This document shows positions 53,160 through 62,825 of a stretch of 64,000 nucleotides of DNA, piece after piece. Under the pieces are notes generated by a model. The model searched no databases. It saw nothing but the letters and a program-made list of their open reading frames with translations, and had not been told where the DNA came from. Each line of letters begins with the position of its first letter. Within the stretch, counting starts at the first letter, position 1. This DNA comes from Nitrospira sp. (GTDB taxonomy: Bacteria > Nitrospirota > Nitrospiria > Nitrospirales > Nitrospiraceae). The stretch is from contig JADJXO010000003.1 of NCBI GenBank assembly GCA_016715825.1, positions 372,001-436,000 of the forward strand, in the 5' to 3' direction. Made by a program: the position numbers and the translations under genes.

Positions 53160-54932
53160 TTAGTGTGAAGGGAGGGTGGTGCTCTGCTCAGCTCGTCGCA
53201 GCAGGGTAATCAATTGATTCTGTCGATCACGCGCAAGGTCAAGGGCTCGCATCAACCGTGCGCCAGGGGCGCTCAATCGCCGATCAGCAGGGGACACCAG
53301 TGCAGGAACTGATAAGGAGACGGGCGGACGTTCCTTCATCGGGTTGTACAGAGGATCGCCGAAGAGCACCATGCGCCAGCTCACATAGCGACTGGTCAAG
53401 TAATAGACTTCGACGAGAGAGTATTTTCCCGTCAGCAGCAGAGTCGTAAAACGAGCCGGCTCAGGGAACGCATCCAGATAGGGTTCGCCCACAGAGCCAA
53501 GTGTCGCCGTAATCCCTCGTTCCAAGGCATTTTTACACCAACCACGCTCAGTGGGATCATGCACACTCACGGCCTCGGCTGAGGCCATGTGATAGCCGAT
53601 GGCGCCGGGGTTGAATGAAAAGACGTCGTCGTACGCCCGCAGCTTGTACCACCCGATATAGAGCGCAACGCCGGGGATGGTGGTCATGGTCGGTTGCGCA
53701 TCATCCAGGACCACGCGGTAGGAGGAGTGCTCGTTCATCAGCGTCGCAGCCTCCCGCAAGCTGCGATCGTAGAGGCCGTAGGCATCGGTCGTACCTTTGG
53801 GCTGGAGCCCGCGCGCATCGAAGTAGACGGTACCGTCCAATCCCATGCGTTCGGCTTGCAGCGCCTTGTCGACAAGGCCTTTCGCCGATTCGGCGGTCGG
53901 GGCATCCAGCCGGCTGACCATGAGGACAGGCAGTTCATCCTGGTTCACCGCTGCGTCTTGAAAGAGCGGATTGTCCCAGCGCCAGGCCACAGAGTAGAGA
54001 TCTCGATCCCACCAGAGCAGGCTCAGCTCGCTGTCCACACTGGCATCGGCATAGGTATAGGTGAGGAGATCGACTTCCGCGCTTGCCAGTTCAAGCACTC
54101 CTCGCATACCGAACAGCCGTTCGGCCCAGCGGTAGATCAAGGACCGCTCAGAGGAGATTGGTCGACGAGCAAGCCCGGCCCACAAAGAGCTCGATCGTTC
54201 GAGTAATCCGCGCCAGGCCGCCGCCTGAGGCGTATCCGGAGCGGCAGGTGGCTGTTCCGATCCTCCGTGCTTCTGAAGCAAGATGCCCCATCCGCCGTAT
54301 TGTTGGGTAAGACGGAGTAATTCCTGTGACGATCGCTCGGACTCCGATTCCTGCGCTTGCCGGATTTGCGCAAGCGCACCCCGCCAGGTGCGATCGACCC
54401 GTGACAACAGAGCCGCCGTCCTGGCTGTTTCGAGGAGATCCTGTGCTGGGAACAGCGTGGTATCCGGTTGGTTGAGAGACGCAGGCGCCAGCCTGCCGAA
54501 CTCAGCGTTCAACTGTTCCAATTGCGCCCGGCTCTTTTTCACCACATTCTGCGCGTCCGTGAGCACCCGGCGCTCTTCAGCTGACAGTTGAGGAGCCTCC
54601 ACACGCAGCGGCACGCCGTACGTGGTCACGATGACGCGGATGGATGAAGACAACGCCCGGTCTTCCAGTATCCGCCGCGCAGGAGTCACGATGAGATCTT
54701 GGTACTCCCGGCGAGTGAGTTTGTCGCGATGTGGAAGGTCGAGCCGAATGACATGCGTGGCAGGTACCCCACGCCGTGCGGCGTAATGCGCGGCGACCTC
54801 CAGACTTTCCGGGCTCTTGGCATTAGCCAGAATCACCACATGGTGTGACTGTAATTCAGCTTGCGCAAACGAGGCATGACTGATCGGCGCCATGAAGCAA
54901 GCAAGAATGAGGACGAGACGTGTGCAGGTCAT
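53160..54932 (-). CDS. TIGR03790-family secreted protein
   Basis: A 590-residue protein (ATG 54932; GTG 54947 also in frame). Signal peptide about 1-27. The mature protein opens HHVVILANAKSPESLEVAAHYAARRGVP, the signature of TIGR03790, a family of unknown function found mostly in bacteria with exosortase/PEP-CTERM systems. An internal segment (about 145-240) is Gln/Glu/Ser rich and helical. Later stretches such as VALYIGWYKLRAYDDVFSF and RYVSWRMVLFGDPLYNP are also family-typical. It precedes a series of VPLPA-CTERM genes on the same strand. Confidence 0.87.
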   Translation of the reverse strand: MTCTRLVLILACFMAPISHASFAQAELQSHHVVILANAKSPESLEVAAHYAARRGVPATHVIRLDLPHRDKLTRREYQDLIVTPARRILEDRALSSSIRVIVTTYGVPLRVEAPQLSAEERRVLTDAQNVVKKSRAQLEQLNAEFGRLAPASLNQPDTTLFPAQDLLETARTAALLSRVDRTWRGALAQIRQAQESESERSSQELLRLTQQYGGWGILLQKHGGSEQPPAAPDTPQAAAWRGLLERSSSLWAGLARRPISSERSLIYRWAERLFGMRGVLELASAEVDLLTYTYADASVDSELSLLWWDRDLYSVAWRWDNPLFQDAAVNQDELPVLMVSRLDAPTAESAKGLVDKALQAERMGLDGTVYFDARGLQPKGTTDAYGLYDRSLREAATLMNEHSSYRVVLDDAQPTMTTIPGVALYIGWYKLRAYDDVFSFNPGAIGYHMASAEAVSVHDPTERGWCKNALERGITATLGSVGEPYLDAFPEPARFTTLLLTGKYSLVEVYYLTSRYVSWRMVLFGDPLYNPMKERPPVSLSVPALVSPADRRLSAPGARLMRALDLARDRQNQLITLLRRAEQSTTLPSH

Positions 54933-55035
54933 TGGTTGCTGACACACTCTACCGCATGTTCGATCAAGAACAAAAGAATGGCGAGTGGAAGTGGGGAGCG
55001 CGCAGCGCTCGTCTCGATCAGGAGGCGTATGACGA

Positions 55036-56094
55036 CTAAGAGGCCATGGCCCTTCGCCGGTACATGAAGCCGATCAATCCCGTGACGCCGCTGCCGAAGA
55101 GCCATGCGGCCGCGGGGAGTGGTACAGCAGTGATCGGTCCAAGGCTGGTGAGGCGAAAACCAAGGCTGCTGCCTCCCACGAGCGGATTGTAAAAGCTGCT
55201 GTAGGTGGGGCGGAGCGTCTCCTCTCCGAGCCAAAGTGACCCTCCGCGCATCACACGATTCGAACCCGTGGACTCATCGATCCACTCCATCACATTGCCG
55301 CCCTGATCAAACGTGCCGTAGGGGCTCGCACTTCCGGGACCGGCGCTTCCGACCGAGGTCACATGGCCGAGATTGACGGTGCCGTCCCAATTTGCGCCGA
55401 AGTTGTAATTGGCGACGTTCTCGCCGGGGTTGGCGATATCTCCGGATGGAGTAGCGGTGGCGATGGTCGGCACGGCATCGCTGCTGGTCGGATAGAGATA
55501 GTAGTTGGCGGTCGCACCATCATTCTTGTGAAATGCCGCCTTATACCATTCGTCGTGGCTGGGAAGCGCGACCCAGTTCATCCCATCGTGCTGATCCGGT
55601 CCATGCACACCCTGACTCACGAGGGTATTCGTGTCGGCGAAGGTGTAGAAGCCGCTCTCTGTATCGCCCGTCATGACCCAATTGGCATATCGCGCCGCGT
55701 CGTAGAAACTCACATAGTTGACCGGTTTATCGCCATAGTTGGGTTTGGGGTTGTACATGGTGCCCGGCGATGCAGCTGGATCGAAATTGATGCCTCCCTT
55801 CACCACGGCAAAACCGGTGGCATTCGTCATGTCGGGATTGTAGAGATCGTGAGGATTCACACCATTGGGATCGACCGCGTTCAGGAAGGCGGCATAGCGT
55901 GAGTTTGTGACTTCGGTTGACGTGATGTAATACGGATACGCAACGGCCCCGCGGCCGGTCAGAGGATCGGCGCCGTTGCCTACATTACCGACGGGAACCG
56001 TAGGCAGGTTGACGTATGACGCATCGACCGATGTCCCCTGGGAGAGAGCAGCGGCGGACAGCAACACGATCAAGAATCGACGGAACTGTACCAT
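55036..56094 (-). CDS. SUMF1/FGE-sulfatase-fold protein with VPLPA-CTERM
   Basis: A 352-residue protein. Signal peptide (about 1-25); formylglycine-generating-enzyme-like domain from YYITSTEVTNSRYAAFLNAV to GGNVMEWIDE and MRGGSLWLGEE. C-terminal sorting tail VPLPAAAWLFGSGVTGLIGF plus RRRAM. Members with this fold need not be catalytic; no active-site Cys pair is evident. It is co-transcribed with the upstream VPLPA gene (3-bp gap, GGAGGG ribosome site). Confidence 0.88.
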   Translation of the reverse strand: MVQFRRFLIVLLSAAALSQGTSVDASYVNLPTVPVGNVGNGADPLTGRGAVAYPYYITSTEVTNSRYAAFLNAVDPNGVNPHDLYNPDMTNATGFAVVKGGINFDPAASPGTMYNPKPNYGDKPVNYVSFYDAARYANWVMTGDTESGFYTFADTNTLVSQGVHGPDQHDGMNWVALPSHDEWYKAAFHKNDGATANYYLYPTSSDAVPTIATATPSGDIANPGENVANYNFGANWDGTVNLGHVTSVGSAGPGSASPYGTFDQGGNVMEWIDESTGSNRVMRGGSLWLGEETLRPTYSSFYNPLVGGSSLGFRLTSLGPITAVPLPAAAWLFGSGVTGLIGFMYRRRAMAS

Positions 56095-56097
56095 GAG

Positions 56098-56880
56098 TTA
56101 TGCCCTCCAAAGCCCTTGTCGGCGGGCCACACCGGCCAGCCCGATCAGCCCGCTGCCGAACAGCCAGGCAGCCGCCGGTACCGGGACGGGTGAAGCAAAG
56201 GCAAAGGTTCCCACCGTTTGGCCCAGATCGCTTGGGGCAAAGAACGCGGAGGTGACCTCAGGACTCCATTTCAGATTGCCCGAGAGGGCAAGGGAGAAGG
56301 GGTCGCTGCTTGCCGTCACGTCGGTCAGCTCGAAGACGGGAATCGGGAATCCATAGTTATTCAACAAGTGCCAACCTGAACCGTCCGCTGTGTTGCCGAC
56401 CCGTGTCGCATCAAACTTCAGCGCAAAATCACCGGTGACGAAAATGCCAGGGAAGTTACCAAGAAACCGCATCACGCCGCCCAGTCCGATCTGGCCGCTG
56501 GCTGTGCCGGTCACATCGCTCGGATCGTAGGTGAAATTCGTGGCTTGAATGGCACGGCCTGCCGGATTGACGACGGACGAACCGGTCACGCCGTAGATGA
56601 GACCCGTCGCGGGGATCTCGCCGGTTCCGGGAACGAGGTCCGCAACCCCGGCCGTATTGATCTGAGTGGCAGTCAGTGAGCCAGAAGCAGGTGCATTCCA
56701 AAACTCTTCCAGGTAGAGCGTCGGCGGTGTGCCGGAAGGATTGAGGACCATTTGAGCCAAGGCATCACGATCGAGATTCATCGTGAACGCGCCGCCGGTC
56801 ACGGATGCCGCGGGCGAGACGGTAGGTGAAAGCAAGAGTACGGACAAAAATATGATCGATGCGCGAATGGAAGATTTCAT
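56098..56880 (-). CDS. VPLPA-CTERM protein, unknown function (1)
   Basis: A 260-residue exported protein. Signal peptide (1-24), a Gly/Thr/Ser-rich beta domain with no named family, and the tail VPVPAAAWLFGSGLIGLAGV followed by basic residues. AAGGAG precedes the ATG. It heads a two-gene unit with the SUMF1-like protein. Confidence 0.85.
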   Translation of the reverse strand: MKSSIRASIIFLSVLLLSPTVSPAASVTGGAFTMNLDRDALAQMVLNPSGTPPTLYLEEFWNAPASGSLTATQINTAGVADLVPGTGEIPATGLIYGVTGSSVVNPAGRAIQATNFTYDPSDVTGTASGQIGLGGVMRFLGNFPGIFVTGDFALKFDATRVGNTADGSGWHLLNNYGFPIPVFELTDVTASSDPFSLALSGNLKWSPEVTSAFFAPSDLGQTVGTFAFASPVPVPAAAWLFGSGLIGLAGVARRQGLWRA

Positions 56881-56983
56881 CGTTGGTGCTCCTTTTCATC
56901 TGATCATGGATGACATTCGTACGTATGTTTGTTCTTCAGACCGACTCATTGAATTCGGCGACCGGCTATTTACAACCATCCTG

Positions 56984-58858
56984 TCATGGCTCCAAAAATT
57001 TCTTCTGCGGTGCGCCGCCGAAGCGGCCGACCGCGGGAATTTCCATCAGCTGCTCGCCAGGCATGATCGCGCGCGGCAACCCAGGTCCGTTCGGAATGAA
57101 CAGTTGTGGGTGATCGAACGGAGCCTGCTGAAAGCGCACCCGTTCGTCGGTCAGCGACAGGAGAAAGGCCAACATCGCCGCTTTTTCTTCCGGCGTGAAT
57201 CCTATAATGGACATCAGCTCGATCTGGGTGCCGTCAAGCGTCACCATCCCTTCATGGGCATCGCCGGCTCGATCGTAGAAATCGATGACGGCAGGCAGGT
57301 CCACCTGGCCACCGTTGTGAAAATAGGGCGCCGTCAGCTCGACATTCCTGAGGCCGGGCACCTTAAACGCCCCATCGACGACGATTGGTTCCGGCGGCGG
57401 TGGGGTGAGTCGCTTGACGGTGGAGAGCCAATTCCCGAGATCATCCTTCGCGCCCAGACTGAGATCTTGGAGCGTCTCCAACACGCCGATGTTGTTGAAG
57501 CCTCGGTCCATCGCTTGGCCGTCACGGATGCGGGTTGGGCTGGCCCGGACCTGGCGAACCGAGGCGCCCGTCAGTTCGGCGCCCTCGTGGCAGGTGATGC
57601 ACTGTCCCCGAGTCTGGCTCCGGAAGAGGTCCACGCCCAGGATGGCCTGCGCACTGATGGCGTTCGGATTCCCATCCATGAACTGGTCGTAGGGCGAATG
57701 ATCGGCGACGAGTGTGGCTTCGTACAACTGAATGGCCAGGCCGAAGAAGAGCGCGAAGTTGTATTGCATCAGGGAATACTCGTTCGCCGTGAGCACCCCT
57801 GTAGGCGGATCGATCACGGTGGGTGTCCCGTCGGTTCCCACCCGAATCAGTTTGGATGAGTCCCACCACTGACGGTGAAATGCAGCCTGAATCAGTTCTG
57901 GATACCCGCTCACACTCAAGCCTTTCTGGGGCCACCGGCTCAAGGAACCGAGTACGCTGTCCTCCGGATGCACAAGCTGGAGTCCCAGAGGACGTAGGTT
58001 GGAGGCCGGCCGGCCGGGAATCTGGTAGCGGACGAATTTCTTGCCGATGTCGCGCATGGTGCGGCCCCTGGCGGACATTTCATCTCCGCTCACCGGTGGG
58101 ACGACCGCTTGCGACGCCAGGCTGGAGTCTTCCAACCGTACTTGAACGGCAACCGGACTGGTGGGACTGTCCGCGCGGAAGATACGGGCGTTCGGATCTC
58201 GATCTCCCATTTCATTCACCCCGTTGAACACATTGTCGGCGCGGCCATCCCAGAATTGGCGGTGATTAAATACGGCGTTAACAACGGTCGGCGTATTGCG
58301 CGGTTCCACACGGCGGATATTCGTCGACTCGATTCGAAATCCGTCGGGGTCTGGTTCCTGGCGTACACGATCAGCCGGGCCGTTCCCGACTCCGAGGAAG
58401 ACAGAGTTGCGGACACCTTGCGAGGACAAGACATCATTGCTCAACGGGAAGAACGGAAAATCGGATCCGGTCACTTGCCCCACCGGGCTGAGATTTCTGT
58501 GGAAAGTCGTATCTGGATTGGGTGCGCCGGTCGCGGTGATGCGCTTCAAGCCTGGTGAGAGCTGATTCTTTGATCGTGTGTCGGCCATTCCTGAACTGAA
58601 ATGACAACTGGCGCAGGCGGTGACGCCGTCACTGCCGACCTGCATCTCCCAGAACAAGGCCTTGCCCAGGCGGATGGCGGCTTGGCGATCGCTGACAAAG
58701 TCGGGAAGGTTGGTCGGCTCCGGCACCGCCACGGTTTTGAGAGAAGGTGGCCGTGGAGGATCGGCCGGACTGTTGACCTGAGAGAGTGATTCTGTCGCGA
58801 CGGTGACGCCGAGCCCGATGACGGCAACGGCGAGAACATGAGCAATACTGGTGCGCAT
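56984..58858 (-). CDS. Di-haem cytochrome c peroxidase/MauG-family protein
   Basis: A 624-residue periplasmic protein. Signal peptide (1-23); haem motifs CASCH (Cys82-His86) and CITCH (Cys420-His424); GAFKVPGLRNVELTAPYFHNGG, which is the family's C-terminal text (residue range about 500-520). It is longer than classic bacterial peroxidases (about 330-350 residues) because of extra segments between the haems. AAGGAG lies upstream. A second member, incomplete, is at 63504-64000. Peroxide removal or post-translational oxidation are both possible. Confidence 0.9.
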   Translation of the reverse strand: MRTSIAHVLAVAVIGLGVTVATESLSQVNSPADPPRPPSLKTVAVPEPTNLPDFVSDRQAAIRLGKALFWEMQVGSDGVTACASCHFSSGMADTRSKNQLSPGLKRITATGAPNPDTTFHRNLSPVGQVTGSDFPFFPLSNDVLSSQGVRNSVFLGVGNGPADRVRQEPDPDGFRIESTNIRRVEPRNTPTVVNAVFNHRQFWDGRADNVFNGVNEMGDRDPNARIFRADSPTSPVAVQVRLEDSSLASQAVVPPVSGDEMSARGRTMRDIGKKFVRYQIPGRPASNLRPLGLQLVHPEDSVLGSLSRWPQKGLSVSGYPELIQAAFHRQWWDSSKLIRVGTDGTPTVIDPPTGVLTANEYSLMQYNFALFFGLAIQLYEATLVADHSPYDQFMDGNPNAISAQAILGVDLFRSQTRGQCITCHEGAELTGASVRQVRASPTRIRDGQAMDRGFNNIGVLETLQDLSLGAKDDLGNWLSTVKRLTPPPPEPIVVDGAFKVPGLRNVELTAPYFHNGGQVDLPAVIDFYDRAGDAHEGMVTLDGTQIELMSIIGFTPEEKAAMLAFLLSLTDERVRFQQAPFDHPQLFIPNGPGLPRAIMPGEQLMEIPAVGRFGGAPQKKFLEP

Positions 58859-58939
58859 AACAACTCCTTCCGATGTTCAGGGAGGGACCGGCTCCCGGAT
58901 CGGCCGGGCCGTGAGCGCGTGCGTCCCGTTGAGCAACAG

Positions 58940-59752
58940 CTACTGCCTATGGGCGATAGCGTTCCGCTTCCGCATTCTGCCCCTTGCCAGCGATCCCAGA
59001 CCGAGAAGGCCGCTTCCAAACAGCCAGGCGGCGGCGGGGAGAGGAACAGGTGAAGCGGTCACGTCGACCGTATATTTCCCTGGCGTGCCGGAAAATCCGG
59101 TAAAGTTTCCTCCCACAAACAGGGTATAGGTTCCTGCAGGAAGGTTGGTGAAGGACTGAACGGCGCTGCCTCCCGGCGTGGCAGAGGACGCACTGTCTAG
59201 AAACCCGAGGCCACTTGTTCCGAGTGGGTTATCCGCATTATTCTGGTACGCCAGGAGGCGGTCCGAGGTACTGCCCACATCCCATCCCTGGAACAACGAA
59301 AAGCCCGGTTTCAAAGTAGAGCCAAGACCGACATCCGCCGCCACGGTGATGCTCAGGTTGGATTGACCATCGAGATGAATCAGCCCGAAATCGGACCCAT
59401 GCCCCTGTCCCTGCGTGCCCGTGAAGCCCGGGTCGTTGTCATTCCACGCGCGAGGTCCGACGGCCAAGGCGAAGGTTGGATCTGCTCCCTTGCCGCGGGC
59501 GTCGGTAGACGACACCGTTTCAGCGCCGCCGACTCCGACGTTCGCGTACCACATCGCGTTCAGCGAACCGGTGTAGGTCGGTGCAGTGCCGCCGGCCCAA
59601 TCAGTGGGAAATCCTCCGTCCGCGCCGGCGGTCCCAGTGCTATCCCAACCGGTGAGGTTGTAGACCACGCTGGCGTGTGCCGTAGACCCACTGACCACCC
59701 AGAGGGCGGCAAGGGCTATGACTGTTGATCTGATCACGGTGTGCCTATTCAT
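58940..59752 (-). CDS. VPLPA-CTERM protein, unknown function (2)
   Basis: A 270-residue exported protein. Signal peptide (1-27), a beta-rich body ending FTNLPAGTYTLFVGGNFTGF, tail VPLPAAAWLFGSGLLGLGSL with a long basic end (RGRMRKRNAIAHRQ). GGAGG ribosome site. The body resembles PEP-CTERM beta-sandwich proteins of unknown role. Confidence 0.85.
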   Translation of the reverse strand: MNRHTVIRSTVIALAALWVVSGSTAHASVVYNLTGWDSTGTAGADGGFPTDWAGGTAPTYTGSLNAMWYANVGVGGAETVSSTDARGKGADPTFALAVGPRAWNDNDPGFTGTQGQGHGSDFGLIHLDGQSNLSITVAADVGLGSTLKPGFSLFQGWDVGSTSDRLLAYQNNADNPLGTSGLGFLDSASSATPGGSAVQSFTNLPAGTYTLFVGGNFTGFSGTPGKYTVDVTASPVPLPAAAWLFGSGLLGLGSLARGRMRKRNAIAHRQ

Positions 59753-59777
59753 GACGATACCTCCATGTAAGAATGTG

Positions 59778-60425
59778 TCATGCTGAATTGCGAAACCAAT
59801 TTCGTCGTGTTGCCAAGCCGGCTAATCCCGCCAACCCGCTCCCAAACAGCCAGGCGGCGGCGGGGAGAGGTACGGCTGTGAGTTGAAAGTTTCCCCCTAA
59901 GAAAGCGGCGCCGTCCGTACCGGGGTCTGTCTGGTCCGGGAATCCAAAGCCGCTGCCGAACGAGGAATAACGGACATCGATCACGGTAATTCGAGGATCG
60001 ACGAGACCGTTCCCGCCGAAGAGGGCCGTGGCTACATCACCGTCCAGATGCGCGCCCACGATGTATTCGACCCCCGGAGAGAGTATGGTGCTGATCACCG
60101 GTGCAAATCTGAAGTATCCATCCAAGGCCGCGTCCGTACCGGGTGCGACCGTGGTTTGAACGAGCGGTGCTCCGCCTGACGCAAGCCACAAGGCAACCTG
60201 AGCGGGTCCGGCCAGACCATCCTGACCGGAATCGTATACGCCCAGTGCTTCAATCGAGGTCGGGGCCGTGACGGAGAATTTCCACCCCAACGTCCAGGCT
60301 GAGCTGTCGTATTCGAAGTCAATCTGGGTGAGATCAATGGCGGCCGCCTGTGCCGGTTGAGCATGGATTGAGCTTGCGAGGGCAATGGTGAGGGAGAATG
60401 CACAGACCGTACGCGTGAGGGACAT
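59778..60425 (-). CDS. VPLPA-CTERM protein, unknown function (3)
   Basis: A 215-residue exported protein from ATG 60425 (AAGGA seven bases upstream; the frame is open 63 bases further). Signal peptide, then a DUF4082-like beta domain (WTLGWKFSVTAPTSIEALGV) and VPLPAAAWLFGSGLAGLAGL with an RRNW tail. Confidence 0.83.
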   Translation of the reverse strand: MSLTRTVCAFSLTIALASSIHAQPAQAAAIDLTQIDFEYDSSAWTLGWKFSVTAPTSIEALGVYDSGQDGLAGPAQVALWLASGGAPLVQTTVAPGTDAALDGYFRFAPVISTILSPGVEYIVGAHLDGDVATALFGGNGLVDPRITVIDVRYSSFGSGFGFPDQTDPGTDGAAFLGGNFQLTAVPLPAAAWLFGSGLAGLAGLATRRNWFRNSA

Positions 60426-60533
60426 GGTGAATCCTTGGTTACCGGGTGAGGTTGGCCCATCAGTAAAAACAGAGATCGAGTCAAGCACGAGAACGATTCA
60501 TGAAGCGCGTGACCCGATTCCTGTTCACACTGA

Positions 60534-60576
60534 GGAGAGCGACCAGCTCCAGTCTGGCCCAAGCTGGTCGCTCTCC
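60534..60576 (-). terminator. Hairpin downstream of the VPLPA-CTERM gene
   Basis: GGAGAGCGACCAGCT (60534-60548) pairs perfectly with AGCTGGTCGCTCTCC (60562-60576), 13-base loop, about 28 bp beyond the stop at 60604. On the minus strand it is followed by a mixed sequence without a long T-run. Confidence 0.6.
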
Positions 60577-60603
60577 TTCTCACGAGGATACTGAGTGCCG
60601 AAC

Positions 60604-61323
60604 TTAAGCCAAAAGCTTACGCCGTGCGAGCCCTGCAAGGCCGACAAGTCCGCTTCCGAACAGCCACACCGCGGCGGGCACCGGCACGGGTGACGTCGAC
60701 AAACTTGCTGCCCAGTCGTGTAACCCGGTCTGGCCGAGGTCAAACGACGGATTGCCACCGTAGTTGAGCGTATACAGGCCGGGAGTCAACACCCACTGCT
60801 TTGACACTGCATCCATGCCCGTTCCGCTAGCGGTCCCGTTCGGCCCTCCGGCATTGGCCAGGTGATCGATATACGTGAGATTTGTGGCCCAGCTGATATT
60901 TCCCGTATTGTTCCAGGTATGATTCGCCGTGTCGGCGTTCACATCTTCCACCCCGGAGAAGAGACTGAACGCGGGAAAGAGCTGACTGGTACCGCCATGA
61001 CCCCGCTCAAGCTCCAGCGTCAAGATCGTTGAACCACTGAGGCCGGTGAGGTCCAAGAGCGTCCAGTTGGAGGTGTGGGTCCAGCCTTTCGCGCCGGCAG
61101 GATTTCCCGGTTCCGCCCAACTCTTGGCGCCGACGCTTCCGTGGTAATGCGCAAGGTCGATATTCCCCATGACGACTTCATACTCATAGGTGAGTCCCGA
61201 TTGGTGGCCGGCTGGATTCTCTGTGACCGTCGCCGCGTGAGACGGAGCCGCTCCGGCCAGCCACAGCCCTAATGCAGCCAGGCCTAGACCGACCGACCGC
61301 TTTCTGGTGATAAGAGACTTCAT
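60604..61323 (-). CDS. VPLPA-CTERM protein, unknown function (4)
   Basis: A 239-residue exported protein. Signal peptide (1-30), body with NPAGHQSGLTYEYEVVMGN and VGAKSWAEPGNPAGAKGWTH, tail VPVPAAVWLFGSGLVGLAGL. AAGGAG precedes the start. It is a tandem duplicate of the neighbouring gene at 61569-62281, and the duplication includes the upstream region. Confidence 0.86.
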   Translation of the reverse strand: MKSLITRKRSVGLGLAALGLWLAGAAPSHAATVTENPAGHQSGLTYEYEVVMGNIDLAHYHGSVGAKSWAEPGNPAGAKGWTHTSNWTLLDLTGLSGSTILTLELERGHGGTSQLFPAFSLFSGVEDVNADTANHTWNNTGNISWATNLTYIDHLANAGGPNGTASGTGMDAVSKQWVLTPGLYTLNYGGNPSFDLGQTGLHDWAASLSTSPVPVPAAVWLFGSGLVGLAGLARRKLLA

Positions 61324-61495
61324 ACAGGTACTCCTTGGTTAGTGAAAAATGAATGAGCGCCATATCTCATGCCTGGGGTTTCTACCAGAGGCGTACTGGC
61401 TGATCTACCGATCGGCCCTAGCGCTTGCTACAAATGTGACGGAAAAGTTCTTGCGGGGGCGGGAATGGTGATTGGTCATCGAGCAAGAAGAGAGA

Positions 61496-61534
61496 GCGGA
61501 GAGACGTCCAGACCAAACCTGAACATCTCCCCGC
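61496..61534 (-). terminator. Hairpin terminator for the frameshifted VPLPA-CTERM gene
   Basis: GCGGAGAGACGTCCAG (61496-61511) and CTGAACATCTCCCCGC (61519-61534) form a 16-bp stem. The three A-C mismatches seen on the plus strand become G-U wobbles on the minus strand, so the structure is stable only in the minus-strand RNA, matching the gene. A TC-rich stretch follows. Confidence 0.6.
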
Positions 61535-61568
61535 TTTTTGAGGCTGCGAGTAGCCTGTCTTGTTGACT

Positions 61569-62281
61569 TTAGGCCGACAGCCGTCTCCTGGCGAGCCCAG
61601 CGAGACCGACAAGTCCGGTGCCGAACAACCATAGAGCGGCAGGAACCGGGACAGGCGAAGTCGTCAAAGTTGCCGAGAATGCATGTGTGCCGGTCTGCCC
61701 GAGGTCGAATGAGGGGTTCCCTCCGAAGTTGAGGGTGTACAGGCCGGGGGCTAGGGCCCAGCTGTCAGAGGCCGTTGTCGCGCCCGTTCCGCTATCGGTG
61801 CCGTTCGGGCCTCCCGCGTTGGCGAGATGGTCGACGAATGTGAGATTCGTGGCCCAGCTGATATTACCGACGTTGTTCCAGGTGTGATTGGTTGTGTCGA
61901 CGTTCACGTCCTCCACACCGGAAAAATACTAAAAGCGGGGAACAACGATCCGGTGGTGCCACGGTCTAGTGTGAGGGTCAAGAGGGTGTTGCCGCTTGCA
62001 CCGGTGAGGTCCAAGAGCGTCCAGTCAGAGGTATGGGTCCAGCCCTTCGCGCCGGCCGGGTTCCCCGGCTCCGCCCAACTTTTGGCGCCGACTGAACCGG
62101 TATAAGTCGCAGAGTCGCTGCTTCCCATGGCCACTTCCCACTCATAGGTGAGTCCGGATTGATGGCCGACTGGATTCGGCGTCACCGTCGAGGCGTGAGA
62201 CGGAGCAGCTCCGGCCAGCCACAGTCCCACCGCCACGACGGTCAGATAGGAAGACCGCTTTCTGATAACGAGAGAGTTCAT
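61569..62281 (-). pseudogene. VPLPA-CTERM protein, tandem copy with a frameshift (5)
   Basis: From ATG 62281 (AAAGGAG eight bases upstream) the frame runs to about 61920 (LFPAFSIF), then shifts. The rest, MEDVNVDTTNHTWN to VPVPAALWLFGTGLVGLAGL, continues in another frame to 61569. The complete neighbour reads LFPAFSLFSGVEDVNADT at this point. One missing base in the A5 run at 61922-61926 (T5 on the coding strand) accounts for the shift. It could be a real loss of function or an assembly error. Confidence 0.8.
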
Positions 62282-62546
62282 ACAAACACTCCTTTGGTGA
62301 ATAGTGAAAAATAGTTGAGGACCGGCGCTCGTGCCGCAGTATCTACCAGGGCAACACAGGCCCATCTACTGATCGATCCGTATGGCTGCTACAGATATGA
62401 CAGAATGATTCAGAGGGCGGGTGTGATACACGAAACCGGTGGGGTACGGAAAGGTACGATCAATGTGGTCGAATAGGAGAAGAGTGGTGGACAAACGCCT
62501 CATGGTTATCATATTGTAGGTACGTCACTACATAATAGGGGGTCTT

Positions 62547-62825
62547 ATGCGGATGGGGTTGCGCGAAGCGAACCAGCAGTTTTCCCGGTTGGTGAAAGCC
62601 GTCAAGCAAGGCAAGGAAGTGCTCTTGACCGAACGTGGGAAACCACTGGCCGTTGTGAAGTTGATTGAGGAATACGGCGATGCGCATGCGGCCGTGCGAA
62701 GGTTAGAAAACGTCGGGCTGTTACGCGCGGCATCGAAACGTCGGGTACTCCCCGCGTGGAGTGCCCGCCTCATCCGTGGTGTGCCGGTATCCCACACCGT
62801 CATGAAGGACAGAGAAGAACGGTGA
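62547..62825 (+). CDS. Phd/YefM-type antitoxin
   Basis: A 92-residue protein. The N-terminal MGLREANQQFSRLVKAVKQG and EVLLTERGKPLAVVKLI are typical of the Phd/YefM DNA-binding antitoxin domain; the C-terminal part is a variable toxin-binding tail. AGGGGG lies five to six bases upstream. The stop overlaps the toxin start (GTGA). Antitoxins of this type repress their own operon. Confidence 0.88.
   Translation: MRMGLREANQQFSRLVKAVKQGKEVLLTERGKPLAVVKLIEEYGDAHAAVRRLENVGLLRAASKRRVLPAWSARLIRGVPVSHTVMKDREER

Noticed and set aside
55363..55902. 179-codon plus-strand frame opposite the SUMF1-like gene
   Set aside because: Shadow of a gene with recognisable domain and sorting tail.
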